Of a DNA stretch of 64,000 nt, positions 45,120 to 62,673 are shown piece by piece. The notes beneath the pieces are model-generated. The model was not told where the DNA came from. It was given only the letters and a program-made list of their open reading frames with translations, and searched no databases. Source of the DNA: Salminus brasiliensis (lineage: Eukaryota > Chordata > Actinopteri > Characiformes > Bryconidae). Location: assembly GCF_030463535.1 (NCBI RefSeq), contig NC_132900.1:25258456-25322455 (forward strand), in the 5' to 3' direction. A program made the position numbers and the translations under genes. Positions within the stretch are counted from its first letter, which is position 1; each line of letters begins with the position of its first letter.

Positions 45120-46090
45120 AAAAAGTGTGGAAGGAGACATGTGAATGAGTCGTTTCTTGTGTCACCAGAGAAACAGTGAATTCAAAATGGGCTCAGCTTC
45201 CATATATGGACTGTGGGAGTGAATGGTGCTTTCTTTTTATACAGTCTATTATTAACTACAGCTATTGCAATCACCTTGCAGGAGCGGAGCTTGTATGAGA
45301 GATTTGAAGCTCGGCTCATATCCATACATAACATCGCAATAATAATAGGAGCTTTAAAGCTCTAATTTCAACAGTTTTACAGTGCATAATCAGCTTGCTT
45401 AAGATCAGTGTTTCGCCCTGAAACAAAATGCTATTATTAATGTTGCCAAATAGAATTGCACGAATTGTTAAAATACTGCAAATATTAGCTTTTAAATGAT
45501 AAAGCCTGATTAGTTGCCTGGCAGCCACTTTGAAGAGCGATAAGCCCTAGATCTGCTTAGTACCTCATGCCTCATATAAAGGCTAGTATAACAGAGGTGG
45601 AGTCCAGTGTTAAATATTTACATTACTTCTCCAACTGCACTCTGTTTTAGAGTCCTGCTCCTGATGTAACCACAGGATAAAGATCGATACACAAGTCTTT
45701 GTTCCTCTACTCCACCACAACTGATTCAGTTGACAAGCTGAATCCTTGACTAGGCGTTTTCTAACATGGATTAACAGTGCACACACTCCAAAACCAGGAT
45801 CTGAAAACAATGCCCTGTTGTATACTTAATCATAAGTGTCTCCTCTGCTGAGTTAAAGCGCTAGTATGGCAAAAAACAAACATACCACATCCGAGATAAG
45901 GGGGAAAAGAAACCTCACAGATCTCTTGCTCATCCGTTTTCATTTAATCAGCTTAAATATTTATTTTTAATGTAATATATTCCAGGGTGTTCCACAGGGT
46001 TCAGCTCTAGGCCCATTTACATTTGAGATTAAATAGAGGTCCGTTTGTCCTAGCTCATTACACAGTCATGTCACATTCTCCAGAAACTCG
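45120..46090. other. intergenic 3' of ankrd49, no gene seen
   Basis: Includes the likely 3' UTR of ankrd49. No recognisable feature. Confidence 0.45.
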
Positions 46091-46093
46091 ACG

Positions 46094-46546
46094 TCAGTGA
46101 ACGTTGTTACACGGTTCCGTCATTTCGAACAGGCTGTAGTGTGCACTCGTTCGGAGTGCGATGTCATAAGCAGCTTCCCCAGCGCTGTTCTTCAGTCCGA
46201 CTCGCAGGGGGCGCTGTGACAGCAGCAGCTCCAAAGTCAGAGCTGCCGCAGGGTTTCCCGCCGCAAGCTGCAGGGGTGTGAGTCGACCCGACGTCATGGC
46301 GTTGACTTCTGCCCCCCGGCGCAGTAAACAGGACGCCACAGCAGTGTGCCCCCAGCGGGAGGCACTATGGAGCGGAGTCCAGCCGTCCACTGTCCGCGCG
46401 TGAAGCTCTGCCCCCGCATCCAGAAGAGCCGAAACCACAGATAAATGGCCGCTGTATGCCGCACGGTGAAGAGGGGTGTAGCTGTCGTCGTCGCGGCAAT
46501 TGACCAGGGAAGGGTCGCCCTCAAGGAGGCGCTTCACTGTGGCAAG
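46094..46546 (-). CDS. ankrd49: ankrd49 coding exon 3 (ankyrin repeats, stop)
   Basis: Acceptor TTCGCAG, then LATVKRLLEGD, continuing the KNR of exon 2 exactly as in the human protein (KNR-L-T-T-V). It holds the ankyrin repeats and the stop. 453 nt. Confidence 0.94.
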   Translation of the reverse strand, partial: LATVKRLLEGDPSLVNCRDDDSYTPLHRAAYSGHLSVVSALLDAGAELHARTVDGWTPLHSASRWGHTAVASCLLRRGAEVNAMTSGRLTPLQLAAGNPAAALTLELLLSQRPLRVGLKNSAGEAAYDIALRTSAHYSLFEMTEPCNNVH

Positions 46547-46876
46547 CTGCGAAGGGAAGATAATAGAATTATTAATATTGAAGAAGGTATCAATATGAGA
46601 GGGGAAAAAAGGGAATGAGTTCATATTCATACATTGATATGAAATCGATCTGAGATCATCAAGAAGATTTGCCTCACCAATTTAACATGCTATTGGACAC
46701 CTTCCCCAAATTTACGTTCACCCAGAACCAGGCCCTAGTCAAAGCTGGTGAAACGGTAAAACGTAGGGCTGCAAAAAACATTGATTTTTGCATGCTTTGC
46801 TGAAGCGTCACAATATGTAAAATATAACATTATGTTTTGAGATACTGTACTAATTCTTACACACACAGTATATACA

Positions 46877-46968
<92 letters not shown>

Positions 46969-48831
46969 CTTTTACCCCCCCGTAAAAGGCCAATTGTGCA
47001 CTCTCGGGCTCCGGCTGCTGATGGCAGGCAGCATGACCCCAGATTCGAATGCCAATGCCTCTGAGCCATGCAGTATTATATGCTTTGGTTGTGTGGTGGC
47101 AGACAGTGGCTCATTGTCTTCATTGTGTTGTGATTAAACCCAGACCGCTAGATAGCAGTGTCGTACTCCCCACTCTTCTCATTTTCGTTCCCTCAGATTT
47201 TATGCATTAGTGTGTTTTTATGCTGAATTTTCATAAAATTTTATTTGAAAAAAATTGCAACATATTGTCTTGCTTACAATACCGCTGTGTATTGAATGGT
47301 AACCCCTGTATCGTGATGCGCATCGTACCACCATCATGCCAAAACACAGTCCAAGTAAAACACCATGGCGACTAATCATGTTGTTGCTATTGGAGAGCAG
47401 CTCATCACCTCCAGATATGGCCAGTTATAGGAATACGGTTGCTATGTGAACCAGGCGTTGTGATCAAAGCTTTTCCTGTGCCACAGAAGGGTAGCCCAAA
47501 CTCGATGCTGGGAAGCAAACAGAGGTCGATTCTCAACCTGGTCTTGTCTGCACTTGTCTTCCTGTGGACCTGTGAAACCGTCTACCTCAGTCGAAGCCCA
47601 AGTACTGCACCATTCCAAAGTTTACATCCAGCCAAGTACAGTCCGAATGCCCGGACGTGTTCTTGTTCTACTCGTGTTCTCGAGGGTGCATGAGGACATG
47701 ACTTGTGTGGACTTGGCACAGCCAAATATCCCAGAATGCATTACGCACCATGCTGCTGTTCCAATTGCAGACTTCCCGTACAGCATCCTCCTGCTCTCGC
47801 GAGTCGAACTTGCCAAGTGGGTACTACTAACTACCCCAGTCTGAACTTGGTGTACTTTGTATTGAGAATCCCCCAGAGCCCTGTTCTGGGCTTAAAGCTA
47901 ACGCCAGCTGATGCTAGCTTTTAGCATCCACTCCCTCAAAAACAAACTGGACAACCTCAGCTGCACCAAACTGGAGCTAAACACTATGAAGGGAAAGCAA
48001 CGGCTTATTGTTTTTACTGGCAAGACTGGAGAAAGCCGAACCTGGCGAGCAGGGGCAAAGCTAAAAGCTTACCGACTACAATCTCTATAGGTTACTAACA
48101 GCACATCATGCTGAGAGGACATGATGAGAGGACAGCAACACTAGGGAATAATTACAGTCTTTTTGTTCTTTTTGTTAGTGTTACTATGTTATGTGGATTC
48201 CACGAGACATCGCTGGTGACAAAGCAGTCGATAAAAGCAGAGCGTATAATCTCTTTCCTATGCAAATAATCATGCACATCACAATCACATTTGTTATTTA
48301 TATTATAATTATTGTTTATACTTCAAAGAACAACAAATGAACTATTTGGTGCCTTCAAATTGTTTTTATAAGGAATCAGCCTTCAACAGCATCACTTTAA
48401 GGTCACATTTGTAATCAATAATCACTGCCCACCATGTGCTTTATTAAAAACCGCTGCCTCTACAGCGAATCTCAAACTGAGTGGAGGCAAAAGGTAGGCG
48501 TTTCAATAACGGTGACAGTGTACAAAGGTCTAATAATATAAAGCTGCACTCATTACACTGTTGGCATAAAGAGTGAGAACCACCCTTTTAAGGGTCTCAG
48601 ATCCTCCAAGTTTTAAGTCTCAAAGCTTTGCCAGCTTGGGATGAAAAGCTTAAGAGGTCCGCTGGAACTTGCTGACATTTAACATAATGATGGCTTCTCT
48701 CCTCTTCAGAGATTCTAAACAACAGCATCATCATCATTATTCCCAGGAGAAATCTTTTACTGCCATAAACCAGAAAAGCAACACCTCTAAATAGATTCCC
48801 TTGCTCGGATGTTAATGACATTTTAGATTAG

Positions 48832-48902
<71 letters not shown>

Positions 48903-50192
48903 TCCACTCCTAATTAGTGAAATCAGCCATTTCAGTAGATGTAAAGTTCAACACACAGCTTATATAATCTCCATAGAAAAGCCCTGGCTAATAAAACGAG
49001 ATGCTCCGGAGCAGCCGTAAGCACATGAGCCTAAGGTTAATGTACCCAATGCCAGGCATGGGCTAGAGGGGTAGAAAACCCTCCAGCAATTTGGGATGAG
49101 TTGGAGTGGCAGACCTACATCACCCAATATCAGGACCAGACCTCATTGATGCCCTCGCGGGGCTGAAGTCCTCCTTTCAGCAATGTTCCAGCACCTTGTG
49201 TAAAGCCTTCCCAGAGCAGCAGACAATCCTGGCTAATATACCATGTATTTCAGGCAAAATGCTGAAGGAGCTGGTGTCTATTAGGGTTGGGCAATATAAC
49301 AGGGATAACAGCTGTATTTAAACATTTGGTGGCATTTAAAAATTACAACGTGTCGATGTGTCAAATTTCGGTGTCTATCTAGTACACGGCCAAATAAGAG
49401 CATTCCCACATGGCGCTGTGGGTTCTCACTGACCGGTGACGTCATGCTCTGAAACAGGTGGGGAAAAAACAAGTCCACCCTACTTGTGAGTTTAGCAACG
49501 AGCTTAGTTTGATTAAAAGGGAGAGCAAGCAAACTTGGATCAACCAGTCTACTAAATGTGCCTGTAAACAAAAAACGAAAACACTCCGATATGAGGCTTT
49601 ATCCTCTACAAGTGTGTATTTGAGCTTCAGTTAGTTGGACCACGGTCTGCGCTGCGGTGTTTAGCCTGATAGCTAGCAGCTAGTCCCCTAACAACAGCCG
49701 TCCCCAGTATCGGTCACTTCCGTGTAGTGCGCAGTGGGTCAACTTTTTTTTTTACGGCAAATAACATTGGCTTTTTTTTTTTACTGACAGTTTTCGAAAA
49801 AAAAAAAAAAAACAACATACAAAACACAAAAAATACAACAAAACAACAACAAAAAACATTGCAACCGAATCACACAATATACTGAATCTATGGCTGCTGT
49901 GATTATTTGATGTAATATAACTGGACAGTTCTTGTGTATACTATGAAATGTATTCCTGTGGGTGTCGCTGGTAAGAAAAATAAAAATAATAAATAAATGA
50001 CTAACCTGCTGACCCCCTTCAGCTCATAGCTCATACCTAATAGCGGGTTGTACTGTTTTGTTTAAAAAAAAATACAAAAATACAATGACAAACACAAAAT
50101 ATTTGCTGAAGGCGACCTTAGAGACATTCCCATTGCACCTCAGTGAGCCCTATTTGCATGCATATCACATTACAGCAGTCTGCGCAGGGCCA

Positions 50193-50231
<39 letters not shown>

Positions 50232-51709
50232 CAGAGCACAGCACAGTAGAGCGACTTCTCCAACTTGCTAGTTAGTGTACAGACAGACAGAAGCTCACCT
50301 GTGGATGCACAGCTTGCGTTAGCCACCCTCCAACCCTTCAGTTTCTGACCACTGAGCAACACTGCTGTGCCTGATGCACTATTACCAGCGCCACAAAAAC
50401 ACACTACAAAGAGCGCAACCATGTCAGTGTCATTGCTGTGCATAGAATATGTGAGTATGTAAGTGGCCCTCTGGTCAGAAACTGACCAGTGATGAAAGGG
50501 GTATAGGGAGGCTGATAAACATAGTGCAGCAACAGATGGAGCTACAGCCTGTCACTGTACATCTAGAGTTGCAATCACAATTGTTCAACCTACCCCAGGT
50601 TTATTAGCATTTACATTTACACATTACATTTACAAACTTTCAGCTTTTCAACCAATAAAACAAAGCCAGTCTAAGAATTATTCGCCCAGTTCATTACAAG
50701 CGTCTTTTGGACTTAGTAGAGCACCCTTTTACTGTTTAGACCTACCGCAAATGTGATAGCATAGCCAGACACCAGCTTCAGGCAGCGTTCCTGAGAAATC
50801 TTAGCCCATTCCTCATGGACAGTGGTCTCCAGTTCACCAATATTCTTGGTTTTGCTGCTGCAACTGCTTTCTTTTTCTAAAATTTTCGATGTTTTCACAG
50901 CCGACTGTGAGGCCACTCAAGAATCGTCCAGGACTTCTTCTGAAACCAAGCTAAGGTGGACTATGTTTGAGATCATTGTACTGTTGGACGGCCAAATGAT
51001 GTCCAAGCTGCATCTCCCTGTTACCAACTTCCTGATACTTGATTGATACCAAGATTACCATATTACCATACCATGTGCAACCATGCAATGCCATGGCTCT
51101 CTAAAGCCAGAGCCGTCCATCCTGATGTAGAGCTTATAAGGTTCCGCCTCCTTCACAGGAATTCTGCAACTGATTTAAAAGGCACTAACAGGAACCTTCA
51201 TCATCAAACTGACTCTCGAAGCTCAAAAAAAGCTAAAAAACAAGGTGTTATAGACTTTACCAGCATTCTGCAAAAAATTTGACCAAAACTACACTACAGT
51301 AGCCAAAAACTGACCCAGAGCACAGAAAGGTCAACTGTACTCCCTATCAGACAAAAACAGGTACTTCCAATGAAAGCACCTTCCTGGCAGTGCAATTTGG
51401 TTCCCGCTGCTTAATTTGCATGTATTAGTGTATCTGTGAACCGCGGCTGTGTGTTTGTGTCTGTGCGAGAAGATAAACATCACTTACTCTGTTCTTCTCC
51501 GCAGCCCAGAGCATCAGCTCTGCTGGACTGTCTTTCATTTGGAGCTCCTGCTGCTCGTACCATTCCTCACTGTGGTGGCCTTCGTCATCGTCGTAGTCAT
51601 CATCCTCGCCCGTTTCCTCCTCCCAGGCGCTCTCCGTCCCCACTGGGATCATATGGCCATGAGTTTGCAGCAAGTCCAGCTGGTTGAAACCTTCTGGAAA
51701 CTCCATCAT
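46094..51709 (-). CDS. ankrd49: ankrd49, ankyrin repeat domain protein 49 (gene span)
   Basis: Joining 51488-51709 and 46094-46546 gives 675 nt, 224 aa (human about 239). The N-terminal part matches the family: FNQLDLLQTHGHMIPVGT, then an acidic stretch, then EEWYEQQE and LMLWAAEKNR. Ankyrin repeats follow: DSYTPLHRAAYSGHLSVV (about 96-128), DGWTPLHSASRWGHTAVA (about 129-162), RLTPLQLAAGN (about 163-195), and a final partial one. Little is established about its role; it is reported as a nuclear protein linked to spermatogenesis. Exon 1 is untranslated and lies in the promoter shared with mre11. Confidence 0.94.
46890..46966. repeat. (TA)n microsatellite
   Basis: About 38 TA units in ankrd49 intron 2. 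Confidence 0.96.
46970..47170. repeat. dispersed repeat, SINE-like
   Basis: Shares the gccaattgtgcactctcggg and ggctgctgatggcagg motifs with 1850-1905. Confidence 0.5.
47200..48830. other. ankrd49 intron 2, no gene seen
   Basis: Several overlapping open frames of 60-96 codons occur at 47439-47924. None shows a recognisable domain, and overlapping frames on both strands argue against coding. Possibly an old repeat. Confidence 0.45.
48834..48898. repeat. (CA)n microsatellite
   Basis: About 32 CA units. Confidence 0.96.
48945..49135. mobile_element. MITE fragment
   Basis: Shares aatgccaggcatgggctaga and aatttgggatgagttgg with the 34548-35028 element. Confidence 0.65.
49140..50190. other. ankrd49 intron 2, no gene seen
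   Basis: Contains A- and T-homopolymer runs near 49746-49815. Nothing else assignable. Confidence 0.5.
50196..50230. repeat. (CA)n microsatellite
   Basis: About 16 CA units. Confidence 0.95.
50690..51040 (-). mobile_element. Tc1/mariner transposase C-terminal remnant
   Basis: The minus strand encodes HEEWAKISQERCLKLVSG, typical of the C-terminal end of Tc1-like transposases. The rest is out of frame. Confidence 0.6.
51488..51709 (-). CDS. ankrd49: ankrd49 coding exon 2 (start)
   Basis: The exon begins at 51719 after acceptor CTCTTTTAG. Two adjacent ATGs at 51709 and 51706 open the frame (MMEFPEGFNQ). The donor GTAAGT follows AAG AAC AGA at 51488. 74 codons, phase 0. Confidence 0.92.
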
Positions 51710-52489
51710 CCACTTCACACTAAAAGAGGAACAAACACCCTCATCAGACACATTGCTGTGATTATGAGCGAGGAACTACTTTTTCCTTCCACCTTCTCCT
51801 TTTGCTTCACACCCACATGGTTATGTGGGATGCAGTGAATGCCCTATAATGGCAAGTAATCAAGTTACTTGACTGAACGGTCTGTTTATGTGGCAGTTTT
51901 AAATAGCATTGCCCATGTGTTTTTTTCACAACAACAATAATTCAAATAATAATAATAATAATAAAAACAACAACTAGCAGATCCATTACTGGAGAAACTG
52001 TGAGTGTGTTTGCAGCTAAGTGTTGCTGTGATTCAGTTGCCATACAGTTGGTCCAATAGCTCATCCAAAACAGCTAATAGAGCTGTGTCACAAACTTTTG
52101 GCTAAAATTGTGGTGGTCCCAAAAAAAATCTTGGGGGTCCCAAAAGTTTGTCCATGCACAGACAGTAATTAATTCTCTCCATTGCTCTTTGCACGTTCTC
52201 TCAGCTGGTATATGGGAGAGCTGCCCACTGTGACACACCATTTCTGATAAGTCCACCATTCATTCCTATGGGCAAAAACGTACGATCATTTTACAGAAAA
52301 ACGGAAGGAAAATCGATTTAAACAGCATAAAGCATACAATTGTTCCACATTCGGTGGCTGTAGCTTGAAATATGTGACTTAGTTCAAAAGTTTACAGACA
52401 CATTTCAATGCATTCCTATGGGACTGTTTTGGCCACATTTTTTCCCCTTACTGTACAAATACTGTTTCACAAGTCCAAAGGTTGTTTGC

Positions 52490-52860
52490 AAGCACACTAT
52501 CAGACTTATATAGCACCTTTCACAGACCCAAGGTTGCTGTTCAATTGCAAGAGAAAAGAAAATCTAGTCAACAGTAGTGGTTTAGAGGGAGGGGAAGCAT
52601 TCGGAGAAAAGAGGAGCAGGTAGAAAAAGAAGTGCAAGAGCGAACAGATGAAGCTAAAGAGTTCCAGCGAGAGAGAGCAAGAAACACTAACAGCAACACA
52701 CCCTAATTTGTGAGATGGGGGATGTGGATGGAGTGGTTTAGGCAGAGAAGTAGGTGTGAGACCTTGCATGGCTTTGAAGGTTAGCAGATTTTTGTAATGG
52801 ACATGTTCTGTTACCAGTAGCCAGTGCGACTGTTGAAGAGAGAGAGAGAGTTGCACCAGC
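52490..52860. other. ankrd49 intron 1, unassigned repeat-like DNA
   Basis: The tatatagcacctttcacaga and ccaaggttgc motifs look like a dispersed fish repeat, but I cannot name it. No gene. Confidence 0.35.
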
Positions 52861-52974
52861 TTAACCTGAAGGTCAGGAAGACATGTAGCAGGATCTCAGC
52901 ATCTTTTAAAGTAAAGGTGTGAGTGTCTGTCACTGTCACTCTACTTACCAATCAGTGAGCACACACACACACAC

Positions 52975-53126
52975 ACACACAGAGCGGTGGGCAGCCAACT
53001 CCAGTGCCCAGGGAGCAGAGAGGGTGGAGGGCCTTGCCCAACAGTGGCAGCTTGCTGAGCCCTTGTATCAAACCCACAAGCTTGTCATCAATAGCCTGGA
53101 GCTCTAACCGCTCAGCCATCACTGTC
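52975..53126 (-). mobile_element. tRNA-derived SINE
   Basis: On the minus strand it begins tggctgagcggttagagctc (A box) with a B-box-like gtgggtttgatacaa about 35 bp on. It then carries a tail containing the complement of gggagcagagagggtggagg. Preceded by a (CA)n tract at 52961-52980. Confidence 0.7.
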
Positions 53127-53129
53127 CCC

Positions 53130-53860
53130 ATAAGTCAGCATAAGGTGTCAGGCAATGTTGCCCAGATGTAAATACACTGGATTTAACGTGAGGTTCAAAG
53201 GTAAAATGGGTTCAAAGAGGACTCGGATGAAAGGACTGATGGAAGGACATCATTGCGTTTACCTTTGGAAAGGTAGTGCTTGACCAATATGAGTGCCTGC
53301 AATATGAATGGTGAATCCGAGAGTTGTCTGCATAATATTGAAATGATGATAAAAAAATAATAATAAAAAAAACAGGGGGCCAAGAACAGAGCCTTGGTGG
53401 CTACCCTGAGTAACAGGAGCAGTACTAAACTTGTGCCTCCCAATAGAAACGAATTGGCAGATATCTGTTTAATGGGATCTTAACCAGCATAGGATAGCAC
53501 TAATCATAATGGCTCATACTGGTTTATGACTGATCGTATCACAGGCTGAAATTACTAAGAGTCCTACACTTTTTACAATGACAGCTCCACTTAAAAATAT
53601 AGTCCAGATATTTTCTGCTAGAACAGAGAAGAAAAGAGAGAGAGAGAGAGAGAGAGGTAGCTAGCTAGCATTGCTGAAGCACTGTCTGTCATGCTGTGCT
53701 TGCTTTGAGAATACTGCTGTCATGCAAATAAGGATCAACAGCGAGGTAAACAAGCCTATTCAGCAAACAAAACAAGTTCGTGCGCTAAAAAATATAGTGC
53801 ATAAAAAGCTAGGACACATATTCTGGATATAATATCTAGAACTCGAGCTCCAAATAAACA
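53130..53860. other. ankrd49 intron 1, no gene seen
   Basis: Holds a (GA)n tract at 53635-53656 and otherwise unassigned sequence. Confidence 0.5.
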
Positions 53861-53865
53861 CTTAC

Positions 53866-53945
53866 CGCTCTCTAACACACTGCAGAAAACCTTCCTTACA
53901 GCTGCGTGGTTTCACAGCCCGGGCTCCCTTTTGGCGCTGACCGTG
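53866..53945 (-). other. ankrd49: ankrd49 exon 1 (5' UTR)
   Basis: A consensus donor (GAGCG then GTAAGTG) on the minus strand at 53865-53859 marks the end of an untranslated first exon. The transcription start is not defined by the sequence and probably lies just left of the ZNF143-like sites. Confidence 0.55.
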
Positions 53946-53959
53946 TTGGGAAATGTAGT
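53941..53959 (-). promoter_or_regulatory. second, inverted ZNF143-type half-site
   Basis: The complement reads ACTACATTTCCCAACACGG. The ACTACATTTCCCA core is identical to the other site, but the ATGC part is lost. Confidence 0.6.
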
Positions 53960-54000
53960 TTCAGAACAGCTCGGTTTCAGCGGTGCGTTTTACAATGAAA

Positions 54001-54019
54001 ACTACATTTCCCATCATGC
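54001..54019 (+). promoter_or_regulatory. ZNF143/THAP11-type site
   Basis: ACTACATTTCCCATCATGC matches the ACTACAATTCCCAGAATGC-type consensus at all but about three positions. Just upstream of mre11 exon 1. Confidence 0.75.
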
Positions 54020-54082
54020 ACCTTGCGCTCCGACGAATTCCGGGGGAGGGAAATTTCACGTGTTCTCTCTGGTCACTCTGAG
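54020..54082 (+). other. mre11: mre11 exon 1 (5' UTR)
   Basis: Ends at a donor (CTGAG then GTAAAT) at 54083. No ATG with a useful frame, so untranslated. The start point is inferred from the promoter motif. Confidence 0.5.
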
Positions 54083-54089
54083 GTAAATG

Positions 54090-55120
54090 GAATTTTGGAA
54101 ACGAGCTGTTTGTATCGTTATTACCTGAATTAGCAAACTTTACCTGCTAAATATGCAGCCGTGTGACCGAGCGGACTGCTTCCTGTTTATCTACGCTGTC
54201 CTACAATGTCTGAGTTAATGGGTGTTTACAGTGAGTTCTGCGAGATGTACCAGCTAATGGAGGTGTAAACAATCCGAGAAGTGTGTGAGCAGGAGTCACT
54301 GATTCAATTTTGTCGATATATCGATTGGATTGTGATTTGTGCATTCATCAGGTTTTACGTTATCTTTGGTTTAATAACTAAACTGCACTAAAACAGACAG
54401 CATGACTCATGTTGAAAATGCTAAACCTTGAAAACACTAATTATCATCTTCCAGATTTTGTAAACAGTGCTTTAAAAACACAGAAGGTAGAATCTGTATT
54501 ACATGATGTCTGTATGATGTCTGTGATGTAAAAGAAAATGACTTTTTTTTAATCACTGTTCAATTTCTACACAAGGATCAAATGCATATAACCATTAGGG
54601 GATGCCTTACTAGCACTGCTATAGAAATCTGTGGTCATTCTAGCTGTATTCTGTTAGGCCCATATTAGCACCGCTGGGTCAAAGCTGGGTTTCTCTTTTA
54701 CAGAAATAAATGAGATAAAAAAAGGAGCTTTTATGCAGTGTGTGTGATCTTTGCTTGTTGCATGGATTATTCATATTTTCACTGCTAAATGATCTAGAGG
54801 CATTAGGAGGAATATGCAGTCTGGACAGTATGTATAGGACAGGGAACTTGTGTTCAGTTGTGATCCTCCAGATTGTCATCGGTGGATCAATGAAATAGGG
54901 CAAAATGAGAAATGGGACATACTATGGCCATAAGGCAAACGTGCAAATAAAAGGGCCACAAGACCTGAAGTGAGCTAACAGATTAGGCCGTAGTTTATAC
55001 ATAGTCTGTAGTTAAGCGGTGTGTGTGAAGACTGTGAGTTTGAGCAGAACTACTTGAAGTAATGTTGTTGTTGTTGTTGATGATGATGTACACTGACACA
55101 TTCTTTGAATTTTTCTTCTT
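54090..55120. other. mre11 intron 1, no other feature
   Basis: Unique-looking sequence. I see no gene and no clear repeat apart from a short (gtt)n near 55063-55080. Confidence 0.55.
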
Positions 55121-55123
55121 TAG

Positions 55124-55180
55124 GTTATTTTAACATTTTAAAACTGGTTAGCTGATGACCTTTCTGCCCACCCTCTCAAG

Positions 55181-55203
<23 letters not shown>
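55124..55203 (+). CDS. mre11: mre11 exon 2 (start codon)
   Basis: Acceptor TTCTTTAG, donor GTAAGT. The ATG at 55181 starts MTSAGNT and the exon ends within codon 8 (AT, completed by G in the next exon). Confidence 0.85.
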
Positions 55204-60735
<5,532 letters not shown>

Positions 60736-60739
60736 GTAG

Positions 60740-62140
60740 GTAGAGAAAGACTGGTCTACATGTTTGTACACTACACATGTTAGCTGAGCTAGCTAAGCAA
60801 AGGCTTGCTTAGAGAGGGGCTACAGATTGTCATCCTGCTAACTATGCTAATGCTAACCAGCTCCTCTCTCCTGATTCATTAGCTTTTGTTGCCAGGCTGA
60901 AGATTTAACATTTACTGAATGACTGATTTTGAATCATGCACAGTGTTCACATAGTTCATCACCCCATGCGCAAACTGAACTTTATATTTGCTTGTTTTTT
61001 CTGGTTCGAAAATAACGTGGGATGAGCCACGTAAACCTAGAACCACCTTACGCTACCTTCAGCCCCCAATAATGCAGCGTATACTGCAGTAATATTTTGA
61101 GACAGTATGAAAAAAGTAGATAACACATATGGGAAAAACACGAGAGACGGTCAGAGAAGAAAGCGAGTCATGGAAAAGCTAATTCACTTGAGCAAAGTGG
61201 AGTGAAAACTGAGCTTTTATTGAAGAATGATCAGATTCCTACATATTTATTCTTACAACAAACTCCTGTCTCCCGCGTGCCGAGATTACAGTAATTATTA
61301 GAAGCGTTAATGTTGAGCCGCAGTACGAGGTGGGTTACCTTCTGTTTACAGGACATGGCTCCGAATCATAATGCATAAGTCCGATAAGTTAGACTTAATG
61401 ATATTTCAGACCTGGAGGCTTGAGGATTATCTTTTTTTTTTCTAACTGGATCTTTGGATCTCTAGTCTAGCCTATATTTTTGTCACAGTAGGATTTTCCT
61501 CTTTGCATACCTCCAGTGTAAATCAAGCTTGTGCAGTCTCTGATGGTAGATGCCAATAACCCATTCCTTTTTTGGACTTTTATGTGTAATTCCATCACAT
61601 ATTATTTTTTTAACCATGACTGTAATTGCTGTAATGACAGACTGAGAGCTGCCCATACACAGCTTTCCAAACAGTGGTCTTTAGACATGCTCCCAGGGAG
61701 CTCTAGCTCTAACCCAAACCCTAACACGTCCCGTGCAGCCAATCAAGGACTTCTACAGGCAGTGAGTAGTTGGATCAGGATTAGGGGCTGGATTAGGGAT
61801 CTAAAGCCTACAGAAAGGTAGGTCTCTAGGGCCAGGGTTAGAGATGGCTGCTGTAGAATGACTCTGAAAGCCCCTTTGTAAGGTGAATGTAGCCTGTGAA
61901 GCACTGTACTGAGGAAATGAGGCAGAGTTTGCTGTATAGCACGGTCAGACCAGGCTGTTGCCTCTGGGGTAAAACAAGGCGATTATGTGCAGTCCTGGTG
62001 TGAGAAAGAACATGTAATTCACCGAACAGCTCATCTTGACTAGCTATGGACATTATGTTGGCTGATGGAGCTGTTCCTCTATGTGCATTTTTTTCAGAAA
62101 GAAGAGGTCACGAAAACACCCACCCTTGTGTTTTCTGTTG
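60740..62140. other. mre11 intron 5, no exon or gene seen
   Basis: I searched for the next mre11 exon (expected to continue ADALC-like after DPTG) and did not find it here or further to 64000. Confidence 0.6.
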
Positions 62141-62149
62141 GCGTACTGG

Positions 62150-62640
62150 GTTAAAGGGGAAGTCACAGTTTTTGTGTAGGACCTTAGCAACTCAGATTTC
62201 CTTACAGTGGTGATGAATGAAACCAGGTGCCGGTTTCCATGACTACAACTCAAATATAACCTTTTAATTTACCTTCAGAGTCCACCAATGAGCCTCCACG
62301 TGTCTTCTGAGAGTGATGGTAAAATAGTGCCGAATCTGGGGGGGGGGGGGGGGGGGATTATTTTTTTTTGTCGCACAACACCCTGCAGCATGTATCCCTC
62401 CACCATTTTTATGATATGTAATTTTTATAAATACATTTTAGACCCAAAGTCTTGTCAGATCTTGTATTCATGGCCATTTGGTGTAATGCTTTTCGGGGAG
62501 GGAGCTTTTAGGGTGGTGAACACTTCTGACCAAACCCACTCTAATTGACCTTGGGAGGGTGTTAAAGGCTGTTATGGTCTGGTACCCCCCTAAGGAGCCT
62601 TCCTGTTTTGCACCTTGTGCAGTATTGTGATGTACCATTA
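62150..62640. repeat. dispersed repeat, copy 2
   Basis: Related to 39090-39560 (acagtggtgatgaatgaaac and, inverted, gttgtgcgacaaaaaaaaat). Contains a poly-G run at about 62339-62356. Confidence 0.55.
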
Positions 62641-62673
62641 AAAACAGTAATTGTCCCATCATAATCAATTCAT

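Larger units (their letters stand above)
53941..54082. promoter_or_regulatory. bidirectional ankrd49/mre11 promoter
   Basis: The interval between the ankrd49 exon 1 donor (minus) and the mre11 exon 1 donor (plus) is only about 220 bp. It contains two 13-bp identical motifs in opposite orientation: tgggaaatgtagt (53947-53959) and actacatttccca (54001-54013). The second extends to ACTACATTTCCCATCATGC, close to the ZNF143/THAP11 (Staf, SBS2) consensus. No TATA box. The same head-to-head arrangement exists in human. Confidence 0.75.

Noticed and set aside
47439-47924. Overlapping 60-96-codon frames on both strands
   Set aside because: No domain, no splice support, and equal openness on both strands.
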